DNA of 64,000 nt, from NCBI RefSeq assembly GCF_012986595.1, contig NZ_JAAQYM010000006.1, positions 455,913 to 519,912 on the forward strand, written 5' to 3'. Positions 51,489-61,006 of this stretch are shown in pieces. Both the position numbers and the translations under genes were made by a program. The stretch is from Pseudomonas koreensis (GTDB lineage: Bacteria > Pseudomonadota > Gammaproteobacteria > Pseudomonadales > Pseudomonadaceae). The notes beneath the pieces are model-generated. The model was given only the letters and a program-made list of their open reading frames with translations, was not told where the DNA came from and did not search any database. Each line of letters opens with the position of its first letter. The first letter of the stretch is position 1.

Positions 51489-52556
51489 ATGAAAAAGCTG
51501 TCGCCCCTCATCAACGTTGAAACCGATCCACGCTGGGCCGCCGTTGTTGCACGGGACCCACGGGCCGACGGGCAGTTTGTCTATGCGGTGAAAACCACCG
51601 GCATCTATTGCCGCCCCAGCAGCCTTTCGCGGTTGCCCAAGCCGCAGAACGTCGAGTTTTTCGACAACGCCGAAGCCGCCGAGGCTGCAGGCTATCGCCC
51701 GAGCAAACGCAGCCGGAAGGATCAGACCGACGTCGCCGCCCAGCATGCCGCCACCGTGGCGCTGGCCTGCCGGCAGATCGAAACCAGCGACAGCGTGCCC
51801 GCGCTCAACCAACTCGCCGAAGCTGCAGGCCTCAGTCCGTTCCATTTCCACCGCGTGTTCAAGGCGGCTACCGGCCTGACGCCAAAGGGTTACGCGGCGG
51901 CGCATCGCTCGCGCAGAGTACGTGAACGGCTGGCGGACGGCGGTTCGGTGACTGCCGCGCTGTACGACGCGGGCTTCAACTCCAACAGCCGTTTTTACGC
52001 AGCGGCCGACAAGGTATTGGGCATGAAGCCCGGCGACTATCGCGCCGCCGGGCGCAACAACGACATCCACTTTGCCGTCGGCGAATGCTCGCTGGGGGCG
52101 ATTCTGGTGGCACAGAGTGAGCGCGGTGTCTGTGCGATTCTGCTGGGCGACGATCCGCATCAACTGGTGTGCGACCTGCAGGATCAATTCCGCCAGGCCA
52201 ACCTGATTGGCGCCGACGCCGGGTTTGAACAGTTGATCGCCAAAGTGGTGGGCTTTATCGAGGCACCCGCGCTGGGCCTCGATTTGCCACTGGACGTGCG
52301 CGGCACGGCCTTTCAGGAGCGCGTGTGGCAGGCGCTGCGTGACATTCCCGCTGGCCGCACCGCCAGTTATGCCGAGATCGCCCAGCGCATCGGCGCGCCG
52401 ACCGCCATGCGCGCAGTGGCGCAGGCTTGCGGCGCCAACCGCCTGGCCGTGGCGATTCCCTGCCATCGCGTGGTGCGCAGCGATGGCAATCTCTCGGGAT
52501 ATCGTTGGGGTGTGGAGCGCAAGCGCCAGTTGCTGGAGCGCGAAACGCAGCCTTAG
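51489..52556 (+). CDS. ada: Ada-like methyltransferase/regulator with degenerate zinc site
   Basis: 355 residues in Ada order: N-terminal Ada zinc domain (1-80), AraC-type HTH (about 85-180) and C-terminal O6-methylguanine methyltransferase with active-site PCHRVV (Cys about 322). In the N-domain the methyl-acceptor Cys is kept (TTGIYCRPS), but the other three zinc Cys of E. coli Ada (C42, C69, C72) are Ser: CRPSS instead of CRPSC and RPSKRS instead of RPCKRC. Zinc-dependent methylphosphotriester sensing should be weakened or lost, while O6-methylguanine repair should remain. Its stop overlaps the convergent gene's stop. Confidence 0.9.
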   Translation: MKKLSPLINVETDPRWAAVVARDPRADGQFVYAVKTTGIYCRPSSLSRLPKPQNVEFFDNAEAAEAAGYRPSKRSRKDQTDVAAQHAATVALACRQIETSDSVPALNQLAEAAGLSPFHFHRVFKAATGLTPKGYAAAHRSRRVRERLADGGSVTAALYDAGFNSNSRFYAAADKVLGMKPGDYRAAGRNNDIHFAVGECSLGAILVAQSERGVCAILLGDDPHQLVCDLQDQFRQANLIGADAGFEQLIAKVVGFIEAPALGLDLPLDVRGTAFQERVWQALRDIPAGRTASYAEIAQRIGAPTAMRAVAQACGANRLAVAIPCHRVVRSDGNLSGYRWGVERKRQLLERETQP

Positions 52557-53011
52557 CGGATGCCGATGTAGACCGCCACGGATTCGTGGCCGGTATAGGC
52601 CTCGAAATCGGTGGCGAAGCGGCGCTTGATCTGTGGATTCTCTTCAAAGAACGTCCAGATCCGTCCCCAGGTCGCAATGACCGCATCAGGCAACGTGCCC
52701 TGCGCCTCGAACACCAGATACTCGCCCGCCTCGATCAGGACCGACTCGAAGTCCTTTGCCGGAGCATTCACGGCGACGCCGGCAATCACATCGAACGCAC
52801 CCGAAGCATCGGACTCGTAAGCTGAATACACGCCATAAATCAGCGAATTGACCGACTTGCCGGGAATGGTTTCGGCCAGTTCCTGGTCGAAAAACTGCCC
52901 CCACATCGGGCCGATCTTCGCGGTCTCGGGTTGATGCTCCGCAGCGTTGGTGGTTCGCACGCGCAGGCCGGCCACAGTGAAAGCGTCGATTTGCTGTCGT
53001 TTCAAATCCAT
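52553..53011 (-). CDS. GyrI-like/AraC effector-binding domain protein
   Basis: 152 residues, a free-standing GyrI-like small-molecule-binding domain: an early RQQIDAFTVAGLRVRT strand, IGPMWGQFFDQELAETI helix and VIAGVAVNAPAKDFESVLIEAGEYLVFEAQG sequence pattern. Free-standing members bind hydrophobic cations or modulate regulators. No DNA-binding domain is present. Convergent with ada, overlapping its stop. Confidence 0.83.
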   Translation of the reverse strand: MDLKRQQIDAFTVAGLRVRTTNAAEHQPETAKIGPMWGQFFDQELAETIPGKSVNSLIYGVYSAYESDASGAFDVIAGVAVNAPAKDFESVLIEAGEYLVFEAQGTLPDAVIATWGRIWTFFEENPQIKRRFATDFEAYTGHESVAVYIGIR

Positions 53012-53073
53012 CGAAAATGCCGCTCCCTAACATAGAAGTGCGGCCACCCAGGGCCGCAATGCCCCCTACTCTG

Positions 53074-54057
53074 TCAGCGATTGACGTCGACCACAACCCT
53101 GCCGCGCAGCTGTCCGGCGAGCAGTTTCGGCGCCGCGTCGACGGCTTCGCTGAGGGCGATTTCATGACTGATCAAGGGCAACAGGGCGAAGTCCAGATCC
53201 CTGGCCAGACGCTCCCAGGCCTCGATCCGCCGCGCCTTGGGCTGAGTCACGCTGTTGATCCCGGCCAGGGTCACGCCGCGCAGAATGAACGGCGCCACCG
53301 ATGCCGGGAAATCCATGCCTTGGGCCAGACCGCAGGCGGCGACGGTACCTTCGGCGCGGGTGCTGGCGCAGGCGTTGGCCAACGTGTGGCTGCCGACCGA
53401 ATCGATCACGCCTGCCCAGCGCTCCTTGGCCAGCGGCTTGCCCGGCGCTGACAGCGTCGCGCGATCGATGATTTCGCTGGCGCCCAGTTGCTTCAGGTAC
53501 GCATGCTCGGACACCCGCCCGGTGGACGCCACTACGCGATAACCCAGCTTGCTGAGCAAGGCGATGGCGAAGCTGCCGACCCCGCCATTGGCGCCGGTCA
53601 CCAGCACTTCACCTAGATCGGCAGTCACACCGTTACGCTCCAGCGCCAGAATGCACAGCATCGCCGTGTAGCCGGCAGTGCCGATGGCCATTGCTTGCGC
53701 GGCGCTGAAGGCTTTGGGCAAAGGAATCAGCCAGTCGCCATTGAGCCGGGCCTTTTGCGCCAACCCACCCCAATGACTTTCGCCCACGCCCCAGCCATTG
53801 AGCAGCACTTGATCACCGACCTTATAGTCGGGATGCGAGCTGACCTCGACCGTACCCGCGAGGTCGATCCCCGGCACCATCGGAAACTTGCGCACCACCG
53901 GACTGCTGCCGGTAATCGCCAGACCGTCCTTGAAGTTCAGCGTGCTGTACGCAACCTTCACCGTCACGTCGCCTTCCGGCAACTGCGCCTCATCGATCTG
54001 CTGCAGGCTGGCGTGATAACCGCTGTCGTCTTTGTCGATCAAAATGCCGTTGAACAT
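53074..54057 (-). CDS. acuI: Acrylyl-CoA reductase AcuI (YhdH/YhfP family)
   Basis: 327-residue zinc-free MDR-type oxidoreductase. YSTLNFKDGLAITG, MVPGIDLAGTVE and the NADPH motif VLVTGANGGVGSFAIALL are typical for YhdH/AcuI. It reduces toxic acryloyl-CoA to propionyl-CoA with NADPH. Start ATG 54057 has GGCAGCC upstream on its strand (weak). It stands alone. Confidence 0.92.
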   Translation of the reverse strand: MFNGILIDKDDSGYHASLQQIDEAQLPEGDVTVKVAYSTLNFKDGLAITGSSPVVRKFPMVPGIDLAGTVEVSSHPDYKVGDQVLLNGWGVGESHWGGLAQKARLNGDWLIPLPKAFSAAQAMAIGTAGYTAMLCILALERNGVTADLGEVLVTGANGGVGSFAIALLSKLGYRVVASTGRVSEHAYLKQLGASEIIDRATLSAPGKPLAKERWAGVIDSVGSHTLANACASTRAEGTVAACGLAQGMDFPASVAPFILRGVTLAGINSVTQPKARRIEAWERLARDLDFALLPLISHEIALSEAVDAAPKLLAGQLRGRVVVDVNR

Positions 54058-54303
54058 GGCTGCCTCTCACTCAATGGATTCAAATCCTCGCGCCTTGAAA
54101 TAACACAAAGCAATACATTGCCCCACCCGACTTTGCGCCAATTCTCAAATCCGCCAGATCATTGTGAAGCGCAGACGGTCCTCATTGGCCCGCGCCCGAC
54201 TGTCGATGCGCGGAAAATTCGCACTGGCCCTGAGCGCGGTTTTACTGTTAAAAAACCGACACTACCGTCCCTGCCCCGCTTCATCGTTCGGAGAACCGCT
54301 TCC

Positions 54304-55368
54304 ATGAGCCAATGGCCTGACACCCGCATCCTTGATCTGTTGGGCATTGAACTGCCGATCATCCAGGCCCCCATGGCCGGTGCCACGAACTCGTCCATGG
54401 TGATCGCCGTGTGCAATGCCGGTGGCCTGGGGTCGATGCCTGCGGCAATGCTGAGCATCGAGCAGTTGCGCGAAGAACTGCAGACCATTCGCGAGCAGAC
54501 CCGCAAACCGTTCAACGTCAATTTCTTCTGCCATCAGCCGCCGGCCGCCGATGAACAGCGAGCGCGTGAATGGAAACTTCTGCTGGAGCCGTACTACCGC
54601 GAACTGGGCGTCGACTTCGAGGCGCCGACACCGGTTTCCAACCGGGCGCCCTTCGACGCGGCAGCGTGCGCTGTGCTGGAAGAATTTCGCCCGGAAGTGG
54701 TGAGCTTTCATTTTGGTCTGCCAGAAAAATCCCTGTTGGATCGGGTCAAGGCCACCGGAGCAAAAATCCTCTCCTCCGCCACCACCGTCGAGGAAGCGGT
54801 GTGGCTCGAGCAGAATGGCTGCGATGCGATTATCGCGATGGGTTACGAGGCGGGCGGGCACCGTGGGATGTTTCTCAGCGATGACTTGAGCAGCCAGGTC
54901 GGCACCTTTGCCCTGGTGCCGCAGATCGTCGATACAGTCAACGTCCCGGTGATTGCTGCTGGCGCGATTGCCGATGGCCGTGGTGTGGCGGCGGCATTGA
55001 TGCTCGGTGCCTCGGCGGTGCAGGTCGGCACTGCGTATCTGTTCACGCCGGAAGCGAAAGTCAGCGCCTCTCATCACCACGCGTTGCGCAGCGCCAAGGA
55101 AAGCGAAACCGCCGTGACCAACCTGTTCACCGGACGTCCGGCGCGCGGCATTCTCAATCGGGTCATGCGCGAGATCGGGCCAATGTCGCCCAAAGCCCCG
55201 GCGTTCCCGCTGGCCGGTGGCGCGTTGATGCCGTTGCGCGCAAAAAGTGAAGCGCAGTTCAGCAACCTGTGGGCTGGTCAGGCGTTTCCGCTGGGTGAGG
55301 AACTGAGCAGCGCTGATCTGACCCGGCAACTGGCCGAAGGCGGCCTGGCAAAACTGACTCGGCGCTGA
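54304..55368 (+). CDS. Nitronate monooxygenase (2-nitropropane dioxygenase family)
   Basis: 354 residues from ATG 54304; the open frame reaches far upstream but only as antisense of acuI. TIM-barrel FMN enzyme: LPIIQAPMAGATNSSMVIA at the N-terminus, a catalytic-type His in MGYEAGGHRGMF, and the FMN phosphate loops VIAAGAIADGRGVAAAL and LGASAVQVGTAYL. It oxidises alkyl nitronates such as propionate-3-nitronate. Class I members carry the EAGGH signature seen here. Confidence 0.9.
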   Translation: MSQWPDTRILDLLGIELPIIQAPMAGATNSSMVIAVCNAGGLGSMPAAMLSIEQLREELQTIREQTRKPFNVNFFCHQPPAADEQRAREWKLLLEPYYRELGVDFEAPTPVSNRAPFDAAACAVLEEFRPEVVSFHFGLPEKSLLDRVKATGAKILSSATTVEEAVWLEQNGCDAIIAMGYEAGGHRGMFLSDDLSSQVGTFALVPQIVDTVNVPVIAAGAIADGRGVAAALMLGASAVQVGTAYLFTPEAKVSASHHHALRSAKESETAVTNLFTGRPARGILNRVMREIGPMSPKAPAFPLAGGALMPLRAKSEAQFSNLWAGQAFPLGEELSSADLTRQLAEGGLAKLTRR

Positions 55369-55437
55369 TCTGGCAAAGGGTGAGCGATGGCCGAACCTCA
55401 CCCGGTTTTCATCAGCACTTCCTGTTGAGCGACATTT

Positions 55438-55461
55438 CGCTATATATTTCGCTATATAGCG
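55438..55461. promoter_or_regulatory. ModE-type operator upstream of modA
   Basis: A perfect inverted repeat CGCTATATA-TTTCGC-TATATAGCG (9-bp arms, 6-nt spacer) lies 73 nt before the modA ATG. It matches the ModE consensus of TATA-rich arms ending in CG. Molybdate-ModE would repress modABC here. No modE gene is in the window. Confidence 0.8.
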
Positions 55462-55534
55462 TTTACCTCTCGCATCGGTGCAGTCCACCCTAACAATAAC
55501 TGCCCTCTGCACTCGCCCATGACGGAGCTGTTAC

Positions 55535-56302
55535 ATGACCACTCGTGCCTCACGTTTTGCCCCCGCTTGCCTGGCCTCTTTGCTCGCGGTATTCGCTTGC
55601 AGCGCCGTTCAGGCCGATGAAGTGCAGGTGGCGGTTGCCGCCAACTTCACCGCACCGATCCAGGCGATTGCAGCCGATTTCGAGAAGGGCACCGGGCACA
55701 AACTGGTCGCCGCCTACGGTGCCACCGGCCAGTTCTACACCCAGATCAAGAACGGCGCGCCGTTCGAAGTGTTCCTCTCGGCTGACGACACCACCCCGGA
55801 AAAACTGGAAAAAGAAGGCGACACGGTCAAAGGCTCGCGCTTCACCTACGCCATCGGCACCCTGGCACTGTGGTCGGCGAAAGAAGGTTATGTCGACGCC
55901 AAAGGTGACGTGCTGAAAAAGAACGAATATCAGCACCTGTCCATCGCCAACCCAAAAGCCGCGCCGTACGGCCTGGCCGCCACTCAGGTGCTGGAAAAGC
56001 TCAAACTGACTGAAGCAACCAAGGCCAAAATCGTCGAAGGCCAGAACATCACTCAGGCGTACCAGTTCGTGTCCACCGGCAACGCCGAACTGGGCTTTGT
56101 CGCGCTGTCGCAGATTTACAAGGACGGCAAGGTCACCAGCGGTTCGGCGTGGATCGTTCCGGCGAGCATGCACGACCCGATCAAACAGGACGCGGTGATT
56201 CTGAACAAAGGCAAGGACAGCGCCGCCGCCAAAGCGCTGGTCGAATACCTCAAAGGCCCGAAAGCCGCTGCGGTCATCAAGTCCTACGGTTACCAGCTCT
56301 AA
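55535..56302 (+). CDS. modA: Molybdate ABC transporter, periplasmic binding protein
   Basis: 255 residues with signal peptide 1-27 (AVQADE). The mature protein has the ModA start EVQVAVAANFTAPIQAIAAD, then AAYGATGQFYTQIKNGAPFEVF with the Ser/Thr-rich anion site, and VSTGNAELGFVALSQIY. It binds molybdate or tungstate. First gene of modABC; a ModE-type operator is upstream. Confidence 0.95.
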   Translation: MTTRASRFAPACLASLLAVFACSAVQADEVQVAVAANFTAPIQAIAADFEKGTGHKLVAAYGATGQFYTQIKNGAPFEVFLSADDTTPEKLEKEGDTVKGSRFTYAIGTLALWSAKEGYVDAKGDVLKKNEYQHLSIANPKAAPYGLAATQVLEKLKLTEATKAKIVEGQNITQAYQFVSTGNAELGFVALSQIYKDGKVTSGSAWIVPASMHDPIKQDAVILNKGKDSAAAKALVEYLKGPKAAAVIKSYGYQL

Positions 56303-56983
56303 ATGTCGCTCTCGAGTGCCGACTTCGCGGCGATCTGGCTGACCCTGAAACTGGCGTCCCTGACCACCGCCATCCTGCTGGTTGTCGGCACTCCGATTGC
56401 CCTGTGGCTGTCGCGCAGCCGTTCCTGGTTGCGCGGCCCGATCGGGGCGATCGTCGCCCTGCCCCTGGTGCTGCCACCGACCGTGATTGGTTTCTATCTG
56501 TTGTTGATGATGGGTCCCAATGGTTTTCTCGGGCAGTTCACCCAGTGGCTGGGCCTGGGCACCCTGACGTTCAGTTTCACCGGACTGGTGATCGGCTCGG
56601 TGATCTATTCCATGCCGTTCGTGGTGCAACCGTTGCAGAACGCGTTCTCCGCCATCGGCACTCGCCCGCTGGAATTGGCCGCGACCTTGCGCGCCAATCC
56701 GTGGGACACTTTTTTCAGCGTGATATTGCCCCTGGCGCGCCCCGGTTTTGTCACGGCGGCGATCCTCGGTTTCGCACATACCGTCGGCGAATTTGGCGTG
56801 GTGCTGATGATCGGCGGCAACATTCCCGACAAGACTCGGGTGGTCTCGGTGCAGATCTACGACCACGTCGAGGCCATGGAATACGCCCAGGCGCATTGGC
56901 TGGCCGGGGCCATGCTGGTGTTTTCGTTTCTGGTGTTGCTGGCGCTGTACTCCAGCCGCAAGACCCGCGTGGGCTGGAGCTGA
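56303..56983 (+). CDS. modB: Molybdate ABC transporter permease
   Basis: 226 residues, five membrane helices; ATG 56303 directly follows the modA stop. The permease EAA loop that contacts the ATPase is ELAATLRANPWDTFFSVILP, and HTVGEFGVVLMIGGNIP is the ModB signature. Translationally coupled to modA; modC starts 3 nt after its stop. Confidence 0.95.
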   Translation: MSLSSADFAAIWLTLKLASLTTAILLVVGTPIALWLSRSRSWLRGPIGAIVALPLVLPPTVIGFYLLLMMGPNGFLGQFTQWLGLGTLTFSFTGLVIGSVIYSMPFVVQPLQNAFSAIGTRPLELAATLRANPWDTFFSVILPLARPGFVTAAILGFAHTVGEFGVVLMIGGNIPDKTRVVSVQIYDHVEAMEYAQAHWLAGAMLVFSFLVLLALYSSRKTRVGWS

Positions 56984-56986
56984 TCG

Positions 56987-58066
56987 ATGATTGATGCACG
57001 CCTGAAAATCGCTTATCCGGGGTTTAGCCTGGATGTCGATCTGCACTTGCCGGGGCGCGGCGTGACCGCGTTGTATGGTCATTCCGGTTCGGGCAAAACC
57101 ACCTGCCTGCGTTGCATTGCCGGCCTTGAACGCGCCGAACAGGGATTCATCCAGGTCAACGACGAAGTCTGGCAGGACAGCGAACGGCGCATTTTTGTCC
57201 CGCCGCACAAACGGGCGCTGGGTTATGTGTTTCAGGAAGCCAGCCTGTTTGCACACCTGTCGGTGCTGGCCAACCTGCAGTTCGGCCTCAAGCGTATCGC
57301 CAAGGCCCAGCGCCGGGTCGACATGGCGCAAGCCACCGAACTGCTGGGCATCGGTCATCTGCTGGAGCGGCATCCGCAGCATTTATCCGGCGGCGAACGC
57401 CAGCGTGTCGGCATCGCCCGTGCCCTGTTGACCAGCCCAAGGCTGCTGCTGATGGATGAGCCGTTGGCCGCCCTCGACAGCCAGCGCAAAAGCGAAATCC
57501 TGCCGTACTTGCAACGTCTGCACGATGAACTGGACATTCCCGTGCTCTACGTCAGCCACGCGCAGGATGAAGTCGCGCGGCTGGCCGACCATCTGGTTTT
57601 GCTTAGCGACGGCAAGGCCCTGGCCAGCGGGCCGATTGGCGAAACCCTCGCCCGCCTCGACCTGCCCATGGCGCTGGGCGATGACGCCGGGGTAATCATC
57701 GAAGGCCTGGTGAGTGCCTACGATGCCGACTACCAGTTGCTCAGCCTGCAACTGCCGGCGACCGAGATGAACCTTCGCGTGACACACGCGCCGATGGCAG
57801 TGGGTCAGACCCTGCGCGCCAAGGTGCACGCCCGCGACATCAGCCTGAGTCAGCACAACAGCGAGGCCAGCAGCATCCTCAATCGCCTGCCGGTCACCGT
57901 CGTCAGCGAGCAGGCAGCGGACAACAGCGCGCATGTGCTGATTCGCCTGGATGCCGGCGGCACCCCGCTGTTGGCGCGGATTACCCGTTACTCCCGGGAT
58001 CAGCTCGGCATCCACCCGGGCCAGCATTTGTGGGCGCAGATCAAGGCCGTCGCAGTCCTGGCCTGA
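56987..58066 (+). CDS. modC: Molybdate ABC transporter ATPase
   Basis: 359 residues. Walker A GHSGSGKTT (about 32-40), signature LSGGERQRVGIARAL, Walker B LLMDEPLAALD, switch His in YVSHAQDE. The C-terminal MOBE/TOBE domain (about 290-355) may bind molybdate and regulate transport. No terminator is obvious after the stop. Confidence 0.95.
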   Translation: MIDARLKIAYPGFSLDVDLHLPGRGVTALYGHSGSGKTTCLRCIAGLERAEQGFIQVNDEVWQDSERRIFVPPHKRALGYVFQEASLFAHLSVLANLQFGLKRIAKAQRRVDMAQATELLGIGHLLERHPQHLSGGERQRVGIARALLTSPRLLLMDEPLAALDSQRKSEILPYLQRLHDELDIPVLYVSHAQDEVARLADHLVLLSDGKALASGPIGETLARLDLPMALGDDAGVIIEGLVSAYDADYQLLSLQLPATEMNLRVTHAPMAVGQTLRAKVHARDISLSQHNSEASSILNRLPVTVVSEQAADNSAHVLIRLDAGGTPLLARITRYSRDQLGIHPGQHLWAQIKAVAVLA

Positions 58067-58135
58067 ATTCGTTGGCACGACCGCCACGGCGCGCGGTCAA
58101 TCGCTGTAACAGAGCGATTCGCCAAGGACACCGCC

Positions 58136-59164
58136 ATGCCCGACACTGCCATTGCCGACGTGCTCCCACCGGACCTGCATTACGTCGACGACACCCAACC
58201 CGGCCTCACCCGCAAAAAACTGCGCGGCAAGTTCGCCTATTTCGATCCGGCCGGCCAGCGCATCACCGACCCCGACGAGATCAAACGGATCAATTCACTG
58301 GCGGTGCCACCTGCCTATACCGACGTGTGGATCTGCGCCGACCCGCGCGGCCACTTGCAAGCCACCGGCCGCGATGCCCGGGGCCGCAAACAATATCGCT
58401 ATCACCCGCGCTGGCGCGAGGTGCGCGATGCCGACAAATACTCGCGCCTGCGGGAATTCGGCCTGGCCTTGCCAAAACTGCGCAAACAACTCGAGACCTT
58501 ACTGGACGCGCCCGGTTTCAGCCGCGACAAGGTGATGGCCACCGTCATCACCTTGCTCGACGCCACGTTGATCCGCGTCGGCAACACGCAGTACGCGCGC
58601 GACAACCGCTCCTACGGTCTGACCACCCTGCGTAGCCGGCATGTCGAGGTCAATGGCAGTGCGATCCTGTTCCAGTTCCGCGGCAAAAGCGGCGTCGAGC
58701 ATCAGATCACCGTCAAGGATCGCCGCCTGGCGCGCATCATCAAGCGCTGCCTGGAAATTCCCGGGCAGAATCTGTTCCAGTATCTCGACGAAAACGGCGA
58801 GCGACACACCGTCAGTTCACACGACGTCAACACCTACCTGCAAACCCTCACCGGCGCCGATTTCACCGCCAAGGACTACCGCACCTGGGCCGGCAGCGCA
58901 CTGGCCCTGTCGGTGTTGCGCGAATTGCAATGGGAGTCGGAGGCCGAGGCCAAACGGCATGTGGTGGACATGGTGAAGAACGTCGCCAGGCAACTGGGCA
59001 ACACCCCGGCGGTGTGCCGCAAGTGCTACATCCATCCGGCGGTGGTCGAACGGTTCCTGCTGGGAGCGCTGGCCGAACTGCCCCGCCCCAGAGTGCGAAA
59101 AGGCCTGCGCTCCGAGGAGGTCGCCCTGGCAATGTTTCTGGAGCAAATGCTGGACGCGCCTTGA
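58136..59164 (+). CDS. DNA topoisomerase IB (poxvirus-type)
   Basis: 342 residues. It opens with a small N-terminal domain (LTRKKLRGKFAYFDPAGQRI), then the catalytic core: GRKQYRYHPRWREVRD with a catalytic Arg, DATLIRVGNTQYARDNRSYG, and the Tyr nucleophile in CRKCYIHPAVVERF. It relaxes supercoils by nicking and rejoining one strand through a 3'-phosphotyrosine. GGACACCGCC precedes the ATG. Not clearly linked to modABC. Confidence 0.93.
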   Translation: MPDTAIADVLPPDLHYVDDTQPGLTRKKLRGKFAYFDPAGQRITDPDEIKRINSLAVPPAYTDVWICADPRGHLQATGRDARGRKQYRYHPRWREVRDADKYSRLREFGLALPKLRKQLETLLDAPGFSRDKVMATVITLLDATLIRVGNTQYARDNRSYGLTTLRSRHVEVNGSAILFQFRGKSGVEHQITVKDRRLARIIKRCLEIPGQNLFQYLDENGERHTVSSHDVNTYLQTLTGADFTAKDYRTWAGSALALSVLRELQWESEAEAKRHVVDMVKNVARQLGNTPAVCRKCYIHPAVVERFLLGALAELPRPRVRKGLRSEEVALAMFLEQMLDAP

Positions 59165-59310
59165 TCGAGGCGCACAGCTGATCTAGGCTAGCCACCTTTC
59201 CCCTCTTCAGGACAACCGCAGAAAGTGAACAATCAAGCCTTCTGAAAATGTAATCGCGACATGCGCTGAAGCGCGCCTGTCACTGTTCACATCATTTTTC
59301 GGAGGTGCCG

Positions 59311-60936
59311 ATGACTCACGTCTCGCGTACGCCTGCCCTCGTCTCCCTGCATCAAACGGCTTTTCAGTTCGCCAATGGCGAGACGATTTTCAACAACCTG
59401 AATCTGCAATTCGATCACACCCCCACCGCCATCTTCGGCCGCAATGGCGTCGGTAAAAGCGTGCTGGCCAGGCTGATTGCCGGACGTCTGCAACCGACTG
59501 CCGGCAGCGTCACCTGTGCGGTGGCCGCGGCTTATGTGGCGCAAACATTCATCGCCGAACCGGGGCAGACCGTGGCCGATGCCACCGGCACCGCTGCCGC
59601 CCTTCGAGCACTGGAACGCCTGCACCGAGGCGAGGCGTCGGCGGAAGATTTCGACTGTCTCGGCGAACGTTGGGACTTGCCCGAACGCCTGCGGCAATGG
59701 CTGGATGACGCCGGACTGGTGGATGTTGCGCCTGCGGATTTGACCCAGTCGCTGAGCGGCGGCCAGCAAGCCCGCCTGGTGTTGATCGGCGCCTTCCTGA
59801 GTTCGGCGCGCCTGCTGGTTCTGGATGAACCGACCAACCATCTGGACACCGCCGGCCGGCACTGGCTGATGAGTCAGCTGCAACGCTGGCGCGGCGGACT
59901 GATCGTCGTCAGCCATGACCGGCAATTGCTCGAACGCATGCAGCGCATCGTCGAGCTGACGCCATTGGGCGTCACGGTGTTCGGCGGCAACTTTTCCGCG
60001 TATCAACAGCAGCGGCAGGTCCATCAGGCGGCGGCGCAAGCGACACTCGATCAAAGCCGAACCGAGCGCCGCCGTGAACAGCAGCGCCTGAAAAGCGAAC
60101 ACGACACCATCCAGCGCCATGCGGCGCGCTCCTTGCGCAACGCAAAAACCGCCAACGTTTCGGGCATCGAACGCGCCAGCCTTAAAGGTGCCGCTCGGCA
60201 GATCATGGGACAGGTGCGTCAAGGTCACCAGCAGCGCAAATCGGAACTCGATGCTCGGGTGCGAGAGGCCTACGCCAACGTACTCCCAGACGATGGAGTG
60301 TTGATGAATCTGCCCGGCAGCGCAGTCCCGACCTCACGCAAAGTCTGCACCTTGATGGAGGTGCGTGTGCCATGGTTGCGCACGCAGGCGCTCAACCTGA
60401 CGCTGAGCGGTCCTGTGCGCGTCGCGGTCAATGGCCCCAACGGCTGCGGCAAATCGATCCTGCTCAGACTGCTCGCCGGCGATCTGGCCCCCGTGAGTGG
60501 CGAGTGCACCACGCATGTGCCCGTGGCCTATCTGGACCAGCCACTGAAACTGCTGGATGACCACCTCAGCGTCATCGATCAGCTGATTGCGCTACACAGC
60601 CCGTTGAGTGAAAGCCAAATGCGCAGCCATCTGGCGCATCTGCAACTGGACGCGCAGCGGGTGACCCGACCGAGCGCCTCGTTGAGCGGCGGCGAGCGCT
60701 TGAAAGCGGCGCTGGCGGTGGCGTTGTGGCGCCAGACACCGGCGCAACTGTTGCTGCTCGATGAGCCGAGCAATCATCTGGACCTGGCTTCGGTAGAGGC
60801 TTTCGAACAGGCCTTGCAGACGTTTCCCGGGGCAATTGTCGCGGTTTCCCACGATGCGGACTTTCTGCAGGCTTTGAAACCGACGCATCGCCTGGATTGG
60901 CATCACCAGGAATGGCGGCTGCAACCGACGAACTGA
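59311..60936 (+). CDS. ABC-F family ATPase (second paralogue)
   Basis: 541 residues from ATG 59311, preceded by CGGAGG at 7 nt. Domain 1: GRNGVGKSV, LSGGQQARLVL, LLVLDEPTNHLD. The linker (about 225-310) is long and rich in Arg/Gln (RRREQQRLKSEHDTIQRHAA). Domain 2: GPNGCGKSI, LSGGERLKAALAVAL, LLLLDEPSNHLD (Thr to Ser). The Ser after GKS in Walker A is replaced by Val/Ile in both halves, unusual for ABC proteins. It resembles Uup/YheS-like factors more than YbiT; function on ribosomes is inferred. Confidence 0.88.
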   Translation: MTHVSRTPALVSLHQTAFQFANGETIFNNLNLQFDHTPTAIFGRNGVGKSVLARLIAGRLQPTAGSVTCAVAAAYVAQTFIAEPGQTVADATGTAAALRALERLHRGEASAEDFDCLGERWDLPERLRQWLDDAGLVDVAPADLTQSLSGGQQARLVLIGAFLSSARLLVLDEPTNHLDTAGRHWLMSQLQRWRGGLIVVSHDRQLLERMQRIVELTPLGVTVFGGNFSAYQQQRQVHQAAAQATLDQSRTERRREQQRLKSEHDTIQRHAARSLRNAKTANVSGIERASLKGAARQIMGQVRQGHQQRKSELDARVREAYANVLPDDGVLMNLPGSAVPTSRKVCTLMEVRVPWLRTQALNLTLSGPVRVAVNGPNGCGKSILLRLLAGDLAPVSGECTTHVPVAYLDQPLKLLDDHLSVIDQLIALHSPLSESQMRSHLAHLQLDAQRVTRPSASLSGGERLKAALAVALWRQTPAQLLLLDEPSNHLDLASVEAFEQALQTFPGAIVAVSHDADFLQALKPTHRLDWHHQEWRLQPTN

Positions 60937-61006
60937 CTGTCTATTTTTTGCACGATTGGCCAAGGCTTCTATAGTTGATCTGACACCTATTTGCTGGGGT
61001 GATGCC

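Noticed and set aside
59225..59290. GTGAACA and TGTTCAC arms 50 nt apart before the second ABC-F gene
   Set aside because: Short arms with a long spacer; too weak to claim as a regulatory site.
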